DNA from: Boesenbergia rotunda
Taxonomy: Eukaryota > Streptophyta > Magnoliopsida > Zingiberales > Zingiberaceae
DNA: 64,000 nucleotides
Direction of reading: 5' to 3'
NCBI GenBank assembly: GCA_024364735.1
Contig: JAGFNQ010000205.1
Coordinates: forward strand, 106,852 to 170,851
A program made the position numbers and the translations under genes. The notes under the pieces were generated by a model. The model searched no databases. It worked only from the letters and a program-made list of their open reading frames with translations, and was not told the DNA's origin. Every line of letters starts with the position of its first letter. The first letter of the stretch is position 1. Below are positions 30,609 to 41,944 of this stretch, one piece after another.

Positions 30609-32890
30609 AAATTTAACGGACCCAAAATAGACTGTCACGAATGTGGGTCTCAAATTTAGATATTTATAAAAAGCTGGAAACCCTTTTTGCAATCAAAATA
30701 TGAAAACGTAGTAAAGGGGCCACAGGTCGTATTTTTCCAAGGGCTAGTTGAAGTGTGTTGATTCAAGCTTGCATTTATGCGTCGTCAATGTTTTTGGGTT
30801 TCAAATAGAACTTGGGGATTTGGTTTCGATTAGCAATGAAAATGCAATGAAAAGTAGTAAACTCAACGAAACAACCTTAAACTAGGTATGGGTGGACTCT
30901 AATTCAGAGAATTGCTTCTAAAATTAATAAACTGATACTTCAGAGATAGAACTGTCCAATTCAAAAATAACTCAAATAAGGAATGAATTCCGAAATGCCA
31001 TGAATGTAGAAGTGAAATAGCTCTTCATATGCAGAAGTTCAGATTCGAAGGTAAAACTTGATACCAAACTGAATGTAAATCAAATAGAACCGGCTGCAAC
31101 AATTGCAAATGAAAACTCAGAGAAAAATTCAGTAACCTATGTGCTCTGATGCACACTGCAGGTCTACAGCCGATACTCAAAGGAAAGAAGGCTGATAGCA
31201 AGTTAAGGAATGGCAAACATTCAGTTTGAGCCAATCCTTGATACAGGAAATGGAATTATGCTGATGAAGAACAAGTGAAAATAAAACAAACAAATAGAAT
31301 GCAAGCAAACTAATGAATGCAGTATCAAGAGTTCAGATCTCAACTTATATGCAAAGATATATTCTAACGCAGAAATGGAAAGCAGGAAGTTAAACCAAAA
31401 TACAGCAATGCAGCTGCAACTCCCGAGCAGTACAGACAAACAACTGAATTTGAGAACCTAAATCTAACTTCAGAACAAAAAGGTCCAAGGAACTGATGTA
31501 ACTGCTAGAAAACTTCAGCAAATTCACACTAAGAATCACAGATTCGAACTTAATTGCAGAAATGATAACCCACTTGCAGAAATAGATATGGATACAGAAC
31601 AAACTGAACTGATAGTGCAGAAATAAAAAGGAATGCTAAACAAACTCATAACAAATGCATTAACACAGTAGCAGCTGTATCTAATTTCAGGAATTGAAAC
31701 TGACACAAATTAAAGTCGGAATAACTGCAGAACTAGAAGTTGAATTGGCACGCAGAAACAACTTGATACGCAAGGGCAAAAACTGATACGCAAATGCCGA
31801 TCTGTAAAACTAAGTGAAACTAAATTGCTTGTTCACTAAACACACTCCCTAACTATTTAACTTGAAGATTCAAAACTTAATTACGGCAGAAACAAATCAG
31901 AAACGAAACTAAGCAGCTGATTCAAATTACAGAAACAGAACAGTGGCTGAAATTGAAACTACAGCTAATTAACAGAAATTCATCAATCCCCTCTCCTAGC
32001 TCAAGTACTCCTTGTCGTCACATAAGGGCGAGCTTCGGAACCGTAAGCGCAACAAATCGCTGGGAAAAAGCACTCTGCGAACCAATCCAACTCAGCTTTG
32101 TTTTTGGGCAATTTAGAGCTGGATTCTTCACTTCAAGCTCTTCCCGTCGATCTAGAACTTGCTCTAAGATCGGAATTAATGAGGCCACGCCTTCGGATGA
32201 AGAACTTGCTGAAGAAAACGAAGAAGAAACGAAGGAAACGAGCAGCGGCGAGGACGCGACGAAGGCTGAGGAGCTGGGAAAATTTCCTTAAGTACATAAA
32301 GATGGACGGCCCAGATTGATCGGAGGAGATCCAACGGCTGATCTTGCTCTGATTTGAGCCAAACTTTAATGATGATGATCAGGGGTCAGGATCTGCCTTG
32401 TGGTAGCTCGGATCCTCCAGATTTGCAACGGATGGTCCAGATCACCCTAATCTTTGAATGGACGATCTAGATCCCTCCGAGCTTGATCAACGGTTGAATG
32501 AGCTCTGATTGGGATGAAACCTTCAGATCTTGATCAGAGTGCTTGATCAACCCTAACCCTAGCTCGGATTGCTTCAGATGGTCCCGGATGGCTCAGATCT
32601 AGCCGCTTTTGAATCGGACGGCCCAGATTTAATCCCAATCTTGATAACTCGATCCGGGTCACATCCGACTCAAGTTTGACCCAGTATGCCCTAGGTCCAT
32701 GAACCTTTCATGCCTACAAAAATAGATCAAAAATTTAGTGGCCAAATAATCCAAATATGTGCAAATTTGCAATTAAGTCCAAAATAAGAGGAAGTTCTAA
32801 AACCTAGGGTAAAATCATAATTAAGCAAGTAAAACATGGGTCAAACATGGATTTTAGCAATTAAAATAGTCAACAAAATGGTACTTATCA
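30609..32890 (-). repeat. Gypsy LTR, shared middle copy
   Basis: About 2.28 kb. Sense start TGATAAGTACCATTTTG at 32890; the inner end is set only by the PBS, so it may be off by tens of bases. Near-identical to 38995-41287; differences seen include short indels near 30706 and 31981. Open stretches on the plus strand here are antisense and not supported. Confidence 0.85.
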
Positions 32891-34886
32891 ACTCCCCCAC
32901 ACTTAAGCTTGAGCGTCTCGCGAAAAAAGTAAGTATGTATCCCTTTGGTTTTCTAAAGCATAATTAGAAGCAAATGAAAAGAAATTACCTAGGGTTGTTA
33001 ATTCTCAAAAATCTAAACTCTATGGATTAGTATCTTGTCCTTAAATCAACAACTTAGCAATTTCAACCTTCATGATTCATTGAGATGAATTTCACTCACT
33101 AGCCTTTCAAGGGAAGTTTTTGGTGGCTCTCTTCCTAAGTTCTAAATACATGATGGAAATGGAGCTCACTCAAACACACATGCTTCTTGTACTACCATAG
33201 GCTTGCTTGTTATCTACTCTCTACCATTATTCATGATTATAATCAATCATCTATAAAAGTTTATTCAAAAATGAAAGACATATGAAATGGTAGAAATGAA
33301 ATAAAAGACATGAAAATAGCAAATTTGATGGAATGGAAGACTTGAATGCTCAAGGATATTTTTGATGCATTTTGCCCTCCTTTTAGTCCATATAATGAAA
33401 TCAAAGTGGGATGAAATGGGGCTTTGACATTGCTCTTTCAAAATTTGATGAAAAGAATTCATGAATTCCTTTGTGCCAATTTTTCCTCTTGCGTGCCATT
33501 TTGTCTCTTCTCTTTTCTTTTCTGTTTTTTTTTCTGTTCCTTTCTTTTCTCTACTTAAATCAGAATGTATTGGAACAAAACTCTGATTCGGGTGAGAATC
33601 TACACTGATTTCATGGTGCCAACAACTCATTGTGTGCCAACTTTGTTCTTTTGTTTTTCTCAAACTATTTTTTTTTTCAGCTGCTAGCTTCCTTATTTCA
33701 ATTTCAGCTTCTTTTTATTCATATCTGATTTCTCAAAACCAGTAGCTTCCAAACTTCTCCCAGATCTAGAGCCCTCAAGTGAAACCAAACTCAAAATTCT
33801 GCTTTGTTTTCTTAATGGACTCATTCGGATCAACATTCGTATTAGAGAGTTTGAGACATCAAATAGCAATCAGAGACAAAATTTTTGATGCTCACATATA
33901 ACCTTTGCTAACTCTTGCAACTCCCTTTTGATACACACCTTTCTCTAGTTGGCACACATTTCTTTTCCACTTTGGCTCAGTTTTTCTTTCTTCTTCACTG
34001 AATTCAACTTTGGCTCAGTTTTTCCATTGGTTCCACATGCAATTCATCCTCTATCATAATGGCCGAAACATGCTCCATAGCAAACTCTTTTTTTTTTCGT
34101 TTTGGCACAGCTTCTTTTTTTTTCGAATTAACTTGGTAAAGAATGGCTTGAATCTCCAAATTAACAATCGAAATCTGAATGTTCCAATGGTTCCTCTTCC
34201 TTAACACTCATTCTTGTTTATTCTTGATACCAAAGTCACTTAAATCCGGCACCTTTTGGCCTCCATCTCAAAGAATTTTCCCTCCTTGAAAGTGAAATGC
34301 ATCTTTTATACACAAATGCTTCCAAAACACTAGCCACTCCCCCACACTTAATCCTTTGTCCGTCTCGGGCAAAATAACATCAAAGAACATCCCCCAAACA
34401 AACAAGTCCCTGTAAAAGCATGGTTAAAAGTAGAAGATAAGGAAAGAAAAAATAGAAAGAACATGATTTGTATCAAGAATTGATATGGAAAGGTAAACAA
34501 ATTTATTAGCCTCTATAGATGTGATTCAATCATTGAAATATGGTTTTGAAAGAACCTAAGCAAGTTCTAGAGTACAATAACATGTATGTGTCATAAATAT
34601 AAGGCTAAACCTCACTAGGCAAAAATAACTCATCTCAAGTCCTCAATTAAGAATTTAAAGCAAAGTAGTACTCAAGCATCCAAGATTTCATCCATGAGTT
34701 CAAACCCTAAGTTTTAACAACCAAATTTAATTTATTTTCAAAAGGCTCTAAAATGCTATGGAGATAACCTAAGGGATACATTTATTCCTAGTTATGCAAG
34801 AAAAAGTGCTAAAACAAAAGACATGGTATTTACAATGACTTTTATTCATGTTACTCTACTCACGTATTTATTTGCAAGAACTCATT
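32891..34886 (-). other. Gypsy 3' non-coding region with repeated PPT
   Basis: No supported gene. The PPT AAGTGTGGGGGAGT adjoins the LTR at 32891. Another copy of AAGTGTGGGGGAGT is near 34337-34350, and a related one near 35048. T-rich runs at 33520-33680 and 34085-34125 on the plus strand. Confidence 0.7.
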
Positions 34887-35236
34887 TTAAAAGTGAAAAC
34901 ATGCAATAAAGGAAAAGGCAAGAAAGATCAAACTCCCTTTTATTTCTGGCGGACGGAGTCGATCCAGAAATAGCCTCCATCGTGGTAGTGGAGGAGTCTG
35001 GGTGTGCGAAAGAGCTTCTTTCATTTGTTCAACTTTACGGTGTATCGCTCCCCCACACTTGGACTTAACTGCAATCTGTTCAGGTGGCCGAAGGTTATTT
35101 AGATACAAGACCCATTTAAGAGGTAGAGTTTTTCGAATTAAAGTAAAATCTACTCCCTCTTTATTCTTTTTGGAACACCTTCCAGGAGGTTTAAGCCTGT
35201 TCAGATGAAGCACCCACTCCAGAAGTCTTCTGGACC
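34887..35236 (-). CDS. Hypothetical exon with three WVLxLNxLxPPE repeats
   Basis: A minus-strand open frame downstream of the protease ORF. It carries LLEWVLHLNRLKPPG, then LKWVLYLNNLRPPEQ, then RWRLFLDRLRPPE, spaced 35-45 residues apart with basic Lys/Arg/Cys linkers. Just upstream is a strong acceptor-like TTTCTTTCTTATCTTGCAG ending at 35237, so it may be a spliced 3' exon; the donor was not identified. It overlaps the end of the protease frame by 46 bp. I do not recognise the family. It could also be a decayed coding remnant. Confidence 0.4.
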
Positions 35237-37548
35237 CTGCAAGATAAGAAAGAAATGAAACAATATATATCAGTCTTTGTATAAAATGTGTCCAAAAATG
35301 CATCACATCCAATAAAATCAATTTTCGAAACCTCAAGGAATTTTCCACAATTAATATCCACTGAAAATGTGTCAAGCAAAGCATTGTAACCCATGAAATC
35401 AATTTGAGGCACCTCTATAATTTTCTCACATTCAAATTCAGCATAATATATAGCAAGAGATTCATCACAATAAATAACATCAATTTCAGGCATCTCCAAA
35501 AATTTTTCACACTCAGTTTCTACATAAGACATATCAATAAATGTGTCACAATGAATAGAATCAAGCATGGGTGCCTCTATGGAATTTTCATCATTATTTC
35601 TCACAAAAAATGTATCAATACATGCTTCACCTACAATTCTAGACATCTTCCTGAAATTTTCTAAAGGTAAAGAAGAAATACCTACCTGATCATGCTGAAA
35701 AATGTCTGTTGGGTCTACAAGAAATACCTCCATCTCAGGTTCAAATTCTGGTGGACATTCATCTGGAATAGGTGATCCTTGGGTACTTGCTCCTATCATG
35801 CAAGTCCCTACACTTTCTGGAAATGGTGGTGGTCCCTGGGGCTCTGTGCAATCCCCTACACCTGTAGAATTATCTTCTGTGCATACCTCCTTAGTAATAC
35901 CTGCAACAACCTTATTAAAAAGATTAGGACTATCAATAGCAGTATCATCAGAAAATATAAAACAAGAAAAATCCGGTAAAGCTTCAATTTTGAAATCAAG
36001 GCTGTCACATGCTTTTCCATCTATCTCCTCAGCTTCCTCTGAAATCAAAGCTCCTCCCACTATGTCAAATGCAACATCATCAGCAATTAACTGTGCCTCT
36101 ACAGTCTCATCTGTGGTGCCCATGCTCATGATTGAGTGATCTCCCCTAGGGTCCTTCATGGCATCGAAAATGGTAAACTGGACTACTATGTCTCCCATCT
36201 CCATCGAAAGTGTGCCAGCATAAACATCAATCTTTGTTCTGGCCGTCTTCAGAAAAGGCCTTCCAAGGATAAGTGGGGATCTACATGCAAGATACTCTCC
36301 CTTCATGTCTAGAATGTAGAAGTCTGCAGGGAAAATCAACTCTTTCACTTTAACCAAAACATCTTCAATAACTCCTGCCGGGCGGGTCTGGCTTCTGTCT
36401 GCTAGCTGAATCACAACTCTAGTGGGCTGTAGAGGACCAATGCCAAGCATCTGGAAGACTATCCTGGGCATGACATTAATGGAAGCTCCTAAATCCAACA
36501 TGACATCATGTAGCGTGGTGCTCCCTATCTCACAAGATACAGTAAACATGCCAGGGTCTTCACATATCTGAGGTATGGCATGGATGAGTGATGAAACATT
36601 TTTCCCAATGCTGACCAATTCATTTTCCTTAAGTCTCTTCTTGTGAACACAAAGATCTTTCAGAAATTTTGCATACTTAGGAACCTGTTTAATCATTGTC
36701 AGCAAGGGTACATTAATTTCTACTTTGCTAAAAAGTTTTACCAGCTCATTGTACTCTTTGGTTTTCTCCTCCTCCACTTGTCTTTTTGTTGGAGTTCTCC
36801 CCTGTGGAAAAGGCAAGGGTACCCTAAATTCTTCCTCTTGAACCAAAATGGGAGGGGCTGATTTTTGAGCTGCTGCCCTGTTTGGAATGGCTGCTGTAAA
36901 ATCTGTTTCGCCACTGATTTGTGCTTCGTTTTCCACCAAAATTAGAGGATTGCTAGATGAGGAAGTTGGGCACGGGCTAGGGGTGGTATCCACTGAATTT
37001 GGAGTGGTTTCGGCACTGATTTGGGCTAGAAATGAGGGTGCTGCCCTTTTTGGAGAAAATTTAGCTCTTGGGTCATTTTGAGTTGATGCAACCTTCGCAC
37101 TACTCAAATAAATTGCACTAACGTTTACCTTTGGGTTGGGAACAGCTTGGGAAGATAGTTGGCTTGATCCTTGAGCTTTAAGTTGATTCACATCATTAGC
37201 CAATTGCCCCATTTGCTTTCCGAGGTTTTGTAAAGCTCCAATGATATCATCCTGCTGTAATTGTTGGAATTGGGGCTGTTGGGGCTGATTGGAGTTCTGA
37301 AATTTCTGTTGAATTGGCTGATAAGTAGGTTGGAATGTGGGTTGAATTTGCTGAGAATTACAGCCTTGAAAATTCTGATTTTGCAGTTGAAATGGTTGTT
37401 GTGGAGATTGAAATTGGTTGGGCTGAAATTCTTGATTGTGTGGCTGAAAACATTGATTCCAAGGCTGGAAATTTTGCTGGGGAAGTTGGAATTGCTGCTG
37501 TGACGGCTGATATGGCTGTGAATAATTCAAATTTCCCTTGGAAACCAT
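35191..37548 (-). CDS. Gypsy gag C-terminus and aspartic protease, repeat tail
   Basis: A 785-codon frame. Residues 1-100 are Gln/Phe/Pro-rich and continue the gag tail. Around 280-300 is VPLLTMIKQVPKYAKFLKDL, usual before the protease of Athila/Tat-like elements. The protease has LDLGASINVMP near 352 (active-site DLGA in place of the common DTG/DSG), QLADRS, IFPADFYILDM and LILGRPFL near 430. An acidic tail follows. Residues about 645-765 form four 27-residue repeats of the type C-(E/G)-K-(F/I)-x-E-(V/M)-x-x-ID. No reverse transcriptase follows, unlike a full gypsy polyprotein. The ATG at 37548 is probably not the true start: the natural frame joins gag near 37535 by a small indel or a frameshift. 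Confidence 0.82.
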   Translation of the reverse strand: MVSKGNLNYSQPYQPSQQQFQLPQQNFQPWNQCFQPHNQEFQPNQFQSPQQPFQLQNQNFQGCNSQQIQPTFQPTYQPIQQKFQNSNQPQQPQFQQLQQDDIIGALQNLGKQMGQLANDVNQLKAQGSSQLSSQAVPNPKVNVSAIYLSSAKVASTQNDPRAKFSPKRAAPSFLAQISAETTPNSVDTTPSPCPTSSSSNPLILVENEAQISGETDFTAAIPNRAAAQKSAPPILVQEEEFRVPLPFPQGRTPTKRQVEEEKTKEYNELVKLFSKVEINVPLLTMIKQVPKYAKFLKDLCVHKKRLKENELVSIGKNVSSLIHAIPQICEDPGMFTVSCEIGSTTLHDVMLDLGASINVMPRIVFQMLGIGPLQPTRVVIQLADRSQTRPAGVIEDVLVKVKELIFPADFYILDMKGEYLACRSPLILGRPFLKTARTKIDVYAGTLSMEMGDIVVQFTIFDAMKDPRGDHSIMSMGTTDETVEAQLIADDVAFDIVGGALISEEAEEIDGKACDSLDFKIEALPDFSCFIFSDDTAIDSPNLFNKVVAGITKEVCTEDNSTGVGDCTEPQGPPPFPESVGTCMIGASTQGSPIPDECPPEFEPEMEVFLVDPTDIFQHDQVGISSLPLENFRKMSRIVGEACIDTFFVRNNDENSIEAPMLDSIHCDTFIDMSYVETECEKFLEMPEIDVIYCDESLAIYYAEFECEKIIEVPQIDFMGYNALLDTFSVDINCGKFLEVSKIDFIGCDAFLDTFYTKTDIYCFISFLSCRVQKTSGVGASSEQA

Positions 37549-38830
37549 GTTGATTTCCTTGTAATGGCTGCTGAAAGTTCTGAATTATTGGCTGGAAATG
37601 CTGATTTGGAGGCTGATTTTGCAGATTTTGAGCTTGAAATTGCTGTGGTTGCTGAAAAGATGGTTGAGGCTGCTGACCTTGCTGTTGAGAGGGGTTCTGT
37701 TGGTAGAAAGAATTCCCGTACCTTAGATTTGGATGATCCCTCCAACCGGGGTTGTAAGTAGAGGAGTATGGATTGTTTCTTGCTTGAAATTGTCCTCTTA
37801 CCAATGCTGCTACCGTCTCGACATGTTGGAGGGTGGGACATAAATCTGAAGTGTGCTCTTGACTAGAGCAAATGCCACACACACTCATCACTTGATTCGC
37901 TTGTGGAGGAGTCGAAATATTTGAACTTTGATTTGCATTATTAACCTTCAATTGCTTAATAAGCGATGTGATCTCTGCCAATGAATTCCTTATCTCTTTC
38001 TGATCATTAGAACCACTCTGGACTTCATTAACTCCTCTAGTGGTCAGTGCTCTGCTCCCAAATTGTTGTGAGTTTTCAGCCATATTAGAGATGAGCTCCC
38101 TAGCTTGATGTGGTGTTTTGTTGACCAAGGCCCCTCCAGCTGCAGCATCAATCATAATTCTATCCATCTGTAAGAGTCCCTCATAAAAGTACTGAATCAA
38201 AAGCTGCTCGCTGATCTGATGCTGGGGGCAACTGGAACATAATTTATTGAATCTTTCCCAGTAATTATATAGTGTCTCAACCACCACTTGTTGAATTCCA
38301 CAAATGCTTTTTCTGATTATTGCTGTTCTGGAGGCTAGGAAATATTTTTCCAAAAATGCTTTCTTCATGGAGATCAAACTAGACACATGCCCTGTGGGTA
38401 GATAGTAAAACCAGTCTTTTGCTGCTCCTATCAGTATGAAGGGAAAAGCTCTCAGCTTGATATCTTCTTCAGAAATGCCCTGAGGCTTCATAGTAGAGCA
38501 TACAACATGGAATTCATGCAGGTGTCTGTTTGGATCCTCTCCAGATAATCCTTGAAACTTGGGCAGCAAATTGATGAGTCCAGATCTGAGCTCAAAATCT
38601 CCAGCCAGCTCTGGATAAGTAATGCTGGAGTACTGAAATGAAGCATCTGGTGCTACGAGCTCCTTCATAGTTCTCTGGTCTGCCATGCTACTGCCTGACT
38701 GAGTGAAAATAGTCTGAATAGGAGGGATATCTGTAGACTCAGAAAGAATGCCCTGACTCTTCCTGGCTCTAAAAGTCCTCTCAATCTCAGGGTCGAATTC
38801 TTCTAGATCACCACCTGCAGACCTGGTCAT
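37358..38830 (-). CDS. gag: Gypsy gag polyprotein, N-terminal part
   Basis: Chosen start is MTRSAGGDLEEFDPE at 38830 rather than the ATG 15 codons upstream, because the upstream residues are Phe/Tyr-rich and unlike gag. The capsid region matches Retrotrans_gag (PF03732): DPNRHLHEFHVVCSTMK, AAKDWFYYLPTG, FLEKYFLASR, YNYWERFNKLCSSCP, YFYEGL. A zinc knuckle CGICSSQEHTSDLC (CX2CX4HX4C) follows, then a Gln/Pro/Asn-rich tail. After GNQHGFQGK near 37535 the frame becomes unlike gag, and the Gln-rich sequence goes on in the protease frame. The product should form the particle core and bind element RNA. Confidence 0.85.
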   Translation of the reverse strand: MTRSAGGDLEEFDPEIERTFRARKSQGILSESTDIPPIQTIFTQSGSSMADQRTMKELVAPDASFQYSSITYPELAGDFELRSGLINLLPKFQGLSGEDPNRHLHEFHVVCSTMKPQGISEEDIKLRAFPFILIGAAKDWFYYLPTGHVSSLISMKKAFLEKYFLASRTAIIRKSICGIQQVVVETLYNYWERFNKLCSSCPQHQISEQLLIQYFYEGLLQMDRIMIDAAAGGALVNKTPHQARELISNMAENSQQFGSRALTTRGVNEVQSGSNDQKEIRNSLAEITSLIKQLKVNNANQSSNISTPPQANQVMSVCGICSSQEHTSDLCPTLQHVETVAALVRGQFQARNNPYSSTYNPGWRDHPNLRYGNSFYQQNPSQQQGQQPQPSFQQPQQFQAQNLQNQPPNQHFQPIIQNFQQPLQGNQHGFQGKFELFTAISAVTAAIPTSPAKFPALESMFSATQSRISAQPISISTTTISTAKSEFSRL

Positions 38831-38976
38831 AAAATAAAACAAATCGTAGTAAAAGTAGATAAAGAGATAAAACAAATAAAATCAAATCACCAGATATAAC
38901 AATAAGCGCAAAAATAAATCAAGAAAGATATTAAATAAGTGCATAAGCTAAAATCAAACAATTCAACTAGTTGCTT

Positions 38977-38994
38977 CCCCGGCAACGGCGGCAA
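38977..38994 (-). other. PBS (tRNA-Asp type)
   Basis: The minus strand reads TTGCCGCCGTTGCCGGGG, two bases from the usual tRNA-Asp PBS. It follows the 5' LTR directly. Confidence 0.8.
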
Positions 38995-41287
38995 AAATTT
39001 GACGGACCCAAAATAGACTGTCACGAATGTGAGTCTCAAATTTAGATATTTATAAAAAGCTGGAAACCCTTTTTGCAATCAAAATATGAAAACAAAGGGG
39101 CCACAGGTCGTATTTTTCCAAGGGCTAGTTGAAGTGTGTTGATTCAAGCTTGCATTTATGCGTCGTCAATGTTTTTGGGTTTCAAATAGAACTTGGGGAT
39201 TTGGTTTCAATTACCAATGAAAATGCAATGAAAAGTAGTAAACTCAACGAAACAACCTTAAACTAGGTATGGGTGGACTCTAATTCAGAGAATTGCTTCT
39301 AAAATTAATAAACTGATACTTCAGAGATAGAACTGTCCAATTCAAAAATAACTCAAATAAGGAATGAATTCCGAAATGACATGAATGTAGAAGTGAAACA
39401 GCTCTTCATATGCAGAAGTTCAGATTCGAAGGTGAAACTTGATACCAAACTGAATGTAAATCAAATAGAACCGGCTGCAACAATTGCAAATGAAAACTCA
39501 GAGAAAAATTCAGTAACCTATGTGTTATGATGCACACTGCAGGTCTACAGCCGATACTCAAAGGAAAGAAGGCTGATACCAAGTTAAGGAATGGCAAACA
39601 TTCAGTTTGAGCCAATCCTTGATACAGGAAACGGAATTATGCTGATGAAGAACAAGTTAAAATAAAACAAACAAATAGAATGCAAGCAAACTAATGAATG
39701 CAGTATCAAGAGTTCAGATCTCAACTTATATGCAAAGATATATTCTAAAGCAGAAATGGAAAGCAGGAAGTTAAACCAAAATACAGCAATGTAGCTGCAA
39801 CTCCCGAGCAGTACAGACAAACAACTGAATTTGAGAACCTAAATCTAACTTCAGAACAAAAAGGTCCAAGGAACTGATGTAACTGCTAGAAAACTTCAGC
39901 AAATTCACACTAAGAATCACAGATTCGAACTTAATTGCAGAAATGATAACCCACTTGCAGAAATAGATATGGATACGGAGCAAACTGAATTGATAGTGCA
40001 GAAATAAAAAGGAATGCTAAACAAACTCATAACAAATGCATTAACACACTAGCAGCTGTATCTAATTTCAGGAATTGAAACTGACACAAATTAAAGTCGG
40101 AATAACTGCAGAACTAGAAGTTGAATTGGCACGCAGAAACAACTTGATACGCAAGGGCAAAAACTGATAGGCAAATGCCGATCTGTAAAACTAAGTGAAA
40201 CTAAATTGCTTGTTCACTAAACACACTCCCTAACTATTTAACTTGAACATTCAAAACTTAATTACGGCAGAAACAAATGAGAAACGAAACTAAGCAGCTG
40301 ATTCGAATTACAGAAACAGAACAGTGGCTGAAATTGAAACTACAGCTAATTAACAGAAATTCATAAAGGAAACTATCATCAATCCCCTCTCCTAGCTCAA
40401 GGACTCCTTGCCGTCACACAAGGGCGAGCTTCAGAACCGTAAGTGCAACAAATCGCTCGGAAAAAGCACTCTGCGAACCAATCCAACTCAGCTTTGTTTT
40501 TGGGCAATTTAGAGTTGGATTCTTCACTTCAAGCTCTTCCCGTCGATCTAGAACTTGCTCTAAGATCGGAATTGATGAGGCCACGCCTTCGGATGAAGAA
40601 CTTGCTGAAGAAAACAAAGAAGAAATGAAGGAAACCAGCAGCGGCGAGGACGCGACGAAGGCTGAGGAGCTGGGAAAATTTCCTTAAGTACATAAAGATG
40701 GACGACCTAGATTGATCGGAGGAGATCCAACGGCTGATCTTGCTCTGATTTGAACCAAACTTTAATGATGATGATCAGGGTTCAGGATCTGCCTTGTGGT
40801 AGCTCGGATCCTCCATATTTGCAACGGATGGTCCAGATCACCCTAATCTTTGAATGGACGATCTAGAGCCCTCTGAGCTTGATCCAATGGTTGAATGAGC
40901 TCTGATTGGGATGAAACCTTCAGATCTTGATCAGAGTGCTTGATCAACCCTAACCCTAGCTTGGATTGCTTCAGATGGTCCCGGATGGCTCAGATCTAGC
41001 CGCTTTTGAATCGGACGGCCCAGATTTAATCCTAATCTTGATAACTCGATCCGGGTCACATCCGACTCAAGTTTGACCCAGTATGCCCTAGGTCCATGAA
41101 CCTTTTATGCCTACAAAAATAGATCAAAAATTTAGTGGCCAAATAATCCAAATATGTGCAAATTTACAATTAAGTCCAAAATAAGAGTAAGTTCTAAAAC
41201 CTAGGCTAAAATCATAATTAAGCAAGTAAAACATGGGTCAAACATGGATTTTAGCAATTAAAATAGTCAACAAAATGGTACTTATCA
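38995..41287 (-). repeat. Gypsy 5' LTR
   Basis: About 2.29 kb, sense start TGATAAGTACC at 41287. The inner edge is inferred from the PBS. Matches 30609-32890. Confidence 0.85.
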
Positions 41288-41944
41288 TCCTTAACTTTTC
41301 GAGGAATCCTTCATCAGTGGTTGTGAATGACTGACTTTTTCAATCCTTTCGACCTTGGTTCCGTTGGAGCAAGTCAGAAAGATTGAGAAATAGAACCATC
41401 TGATTTGATTCGTTCTCAATAGCCATGAGATGATCATCTTAGGGTGATCCTTTTGTCAACGGATGCTCCTATTACACTCGTAGTCTCTGAAGGAGGAGAA
41501 CCAACTATGTAGCATCTACATCGATAATTCAAGCATTGTATACGTCATTAGTCTGATCCTTTGTAGGAACTACCCGTAATAATGAACTTGCAAAATGGAT
41601 CCGTTTATCATAAAGAGATTCGTTATTCCTGATCCTGCTCCACCGAGAAGGAGGTTGCTTTCTATCTGGTGTTCACCGGGGCTTGATCTGCCGACGATCA
41701 AGGGATCGCCCACCTTACGGGCACGCCAAGGAGTAGGGGCAAGTTATCCCCGAACCTTGTAAACCCTCCGTGTTAGCGATCTTGCTAGTTGTGTTGATTT
41801 GCTTTCGTTTTAGTTTTCTGCACTCTCTGTTTTCTACTCTTTCCGCTGTGCTACTGATCTTTGAGTTGCAGAAATTCATAAGTGTTGAAATTCCAAGTGA
41901 TTGGCTATATTCACCCCCCCTCTCTAGCCATCCGGTTTCCAATA
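41288..41944 (+). mobile_element. LTR 3' portion (R/U5), copia type
   Basis: The right end has the typical layout CTTTCCGCTGTGCTAC, then TTCACCCCCCC, then TCTAGCCATCC and TTCCAATA at 41944, close to CCAACA. The left part is cut by the gypsy LTR at 41287. It abuts copia RNase H with a possible TSD TTAAG (41945-41949); the other copy is not seen. Confidence 0.6.

Larger units (their letters stand above)
30169..41287 (-). mobile_element. Ty3/gypsy element in tandem with a partial second copy
   Basis: Sense order: LTR 41287-38995, PBS 38994-38977, gag, protease, long 3' region, PPT near 32891, LTR 32890-30609, then a second PBS (30608-30591) and a second gag start cut by E3 at 30169. Two internal regions therefore share the middle LTR. 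No reverse transcriptase, RNase H or integrase is visible. Non-chromovirus (Athila/Tat-like) affinity is suggested by the tRNA-Asp-type PBS and the DLGA protease. Confidence 0.85.

Noticed and set aside
31953..32291. Plus-strand frame of 112 codons
   Set aside because: Antisense within a gypsy LTR. The other LTR copy has it broken and it shows no domain.
33265..33663. Minus-strand frame of 132 codons in the gypsy 3' region
   Set aside because: Low-complexity Lys/Glu and Phe-rich, no motif, downstream of the last supported frame; probably chance.
41770..41944. N-terminal part of the frame that includes RNase H
   Set aside because: This part is LTR sequence read through by chance; only 41945 onwards matches RNase H.
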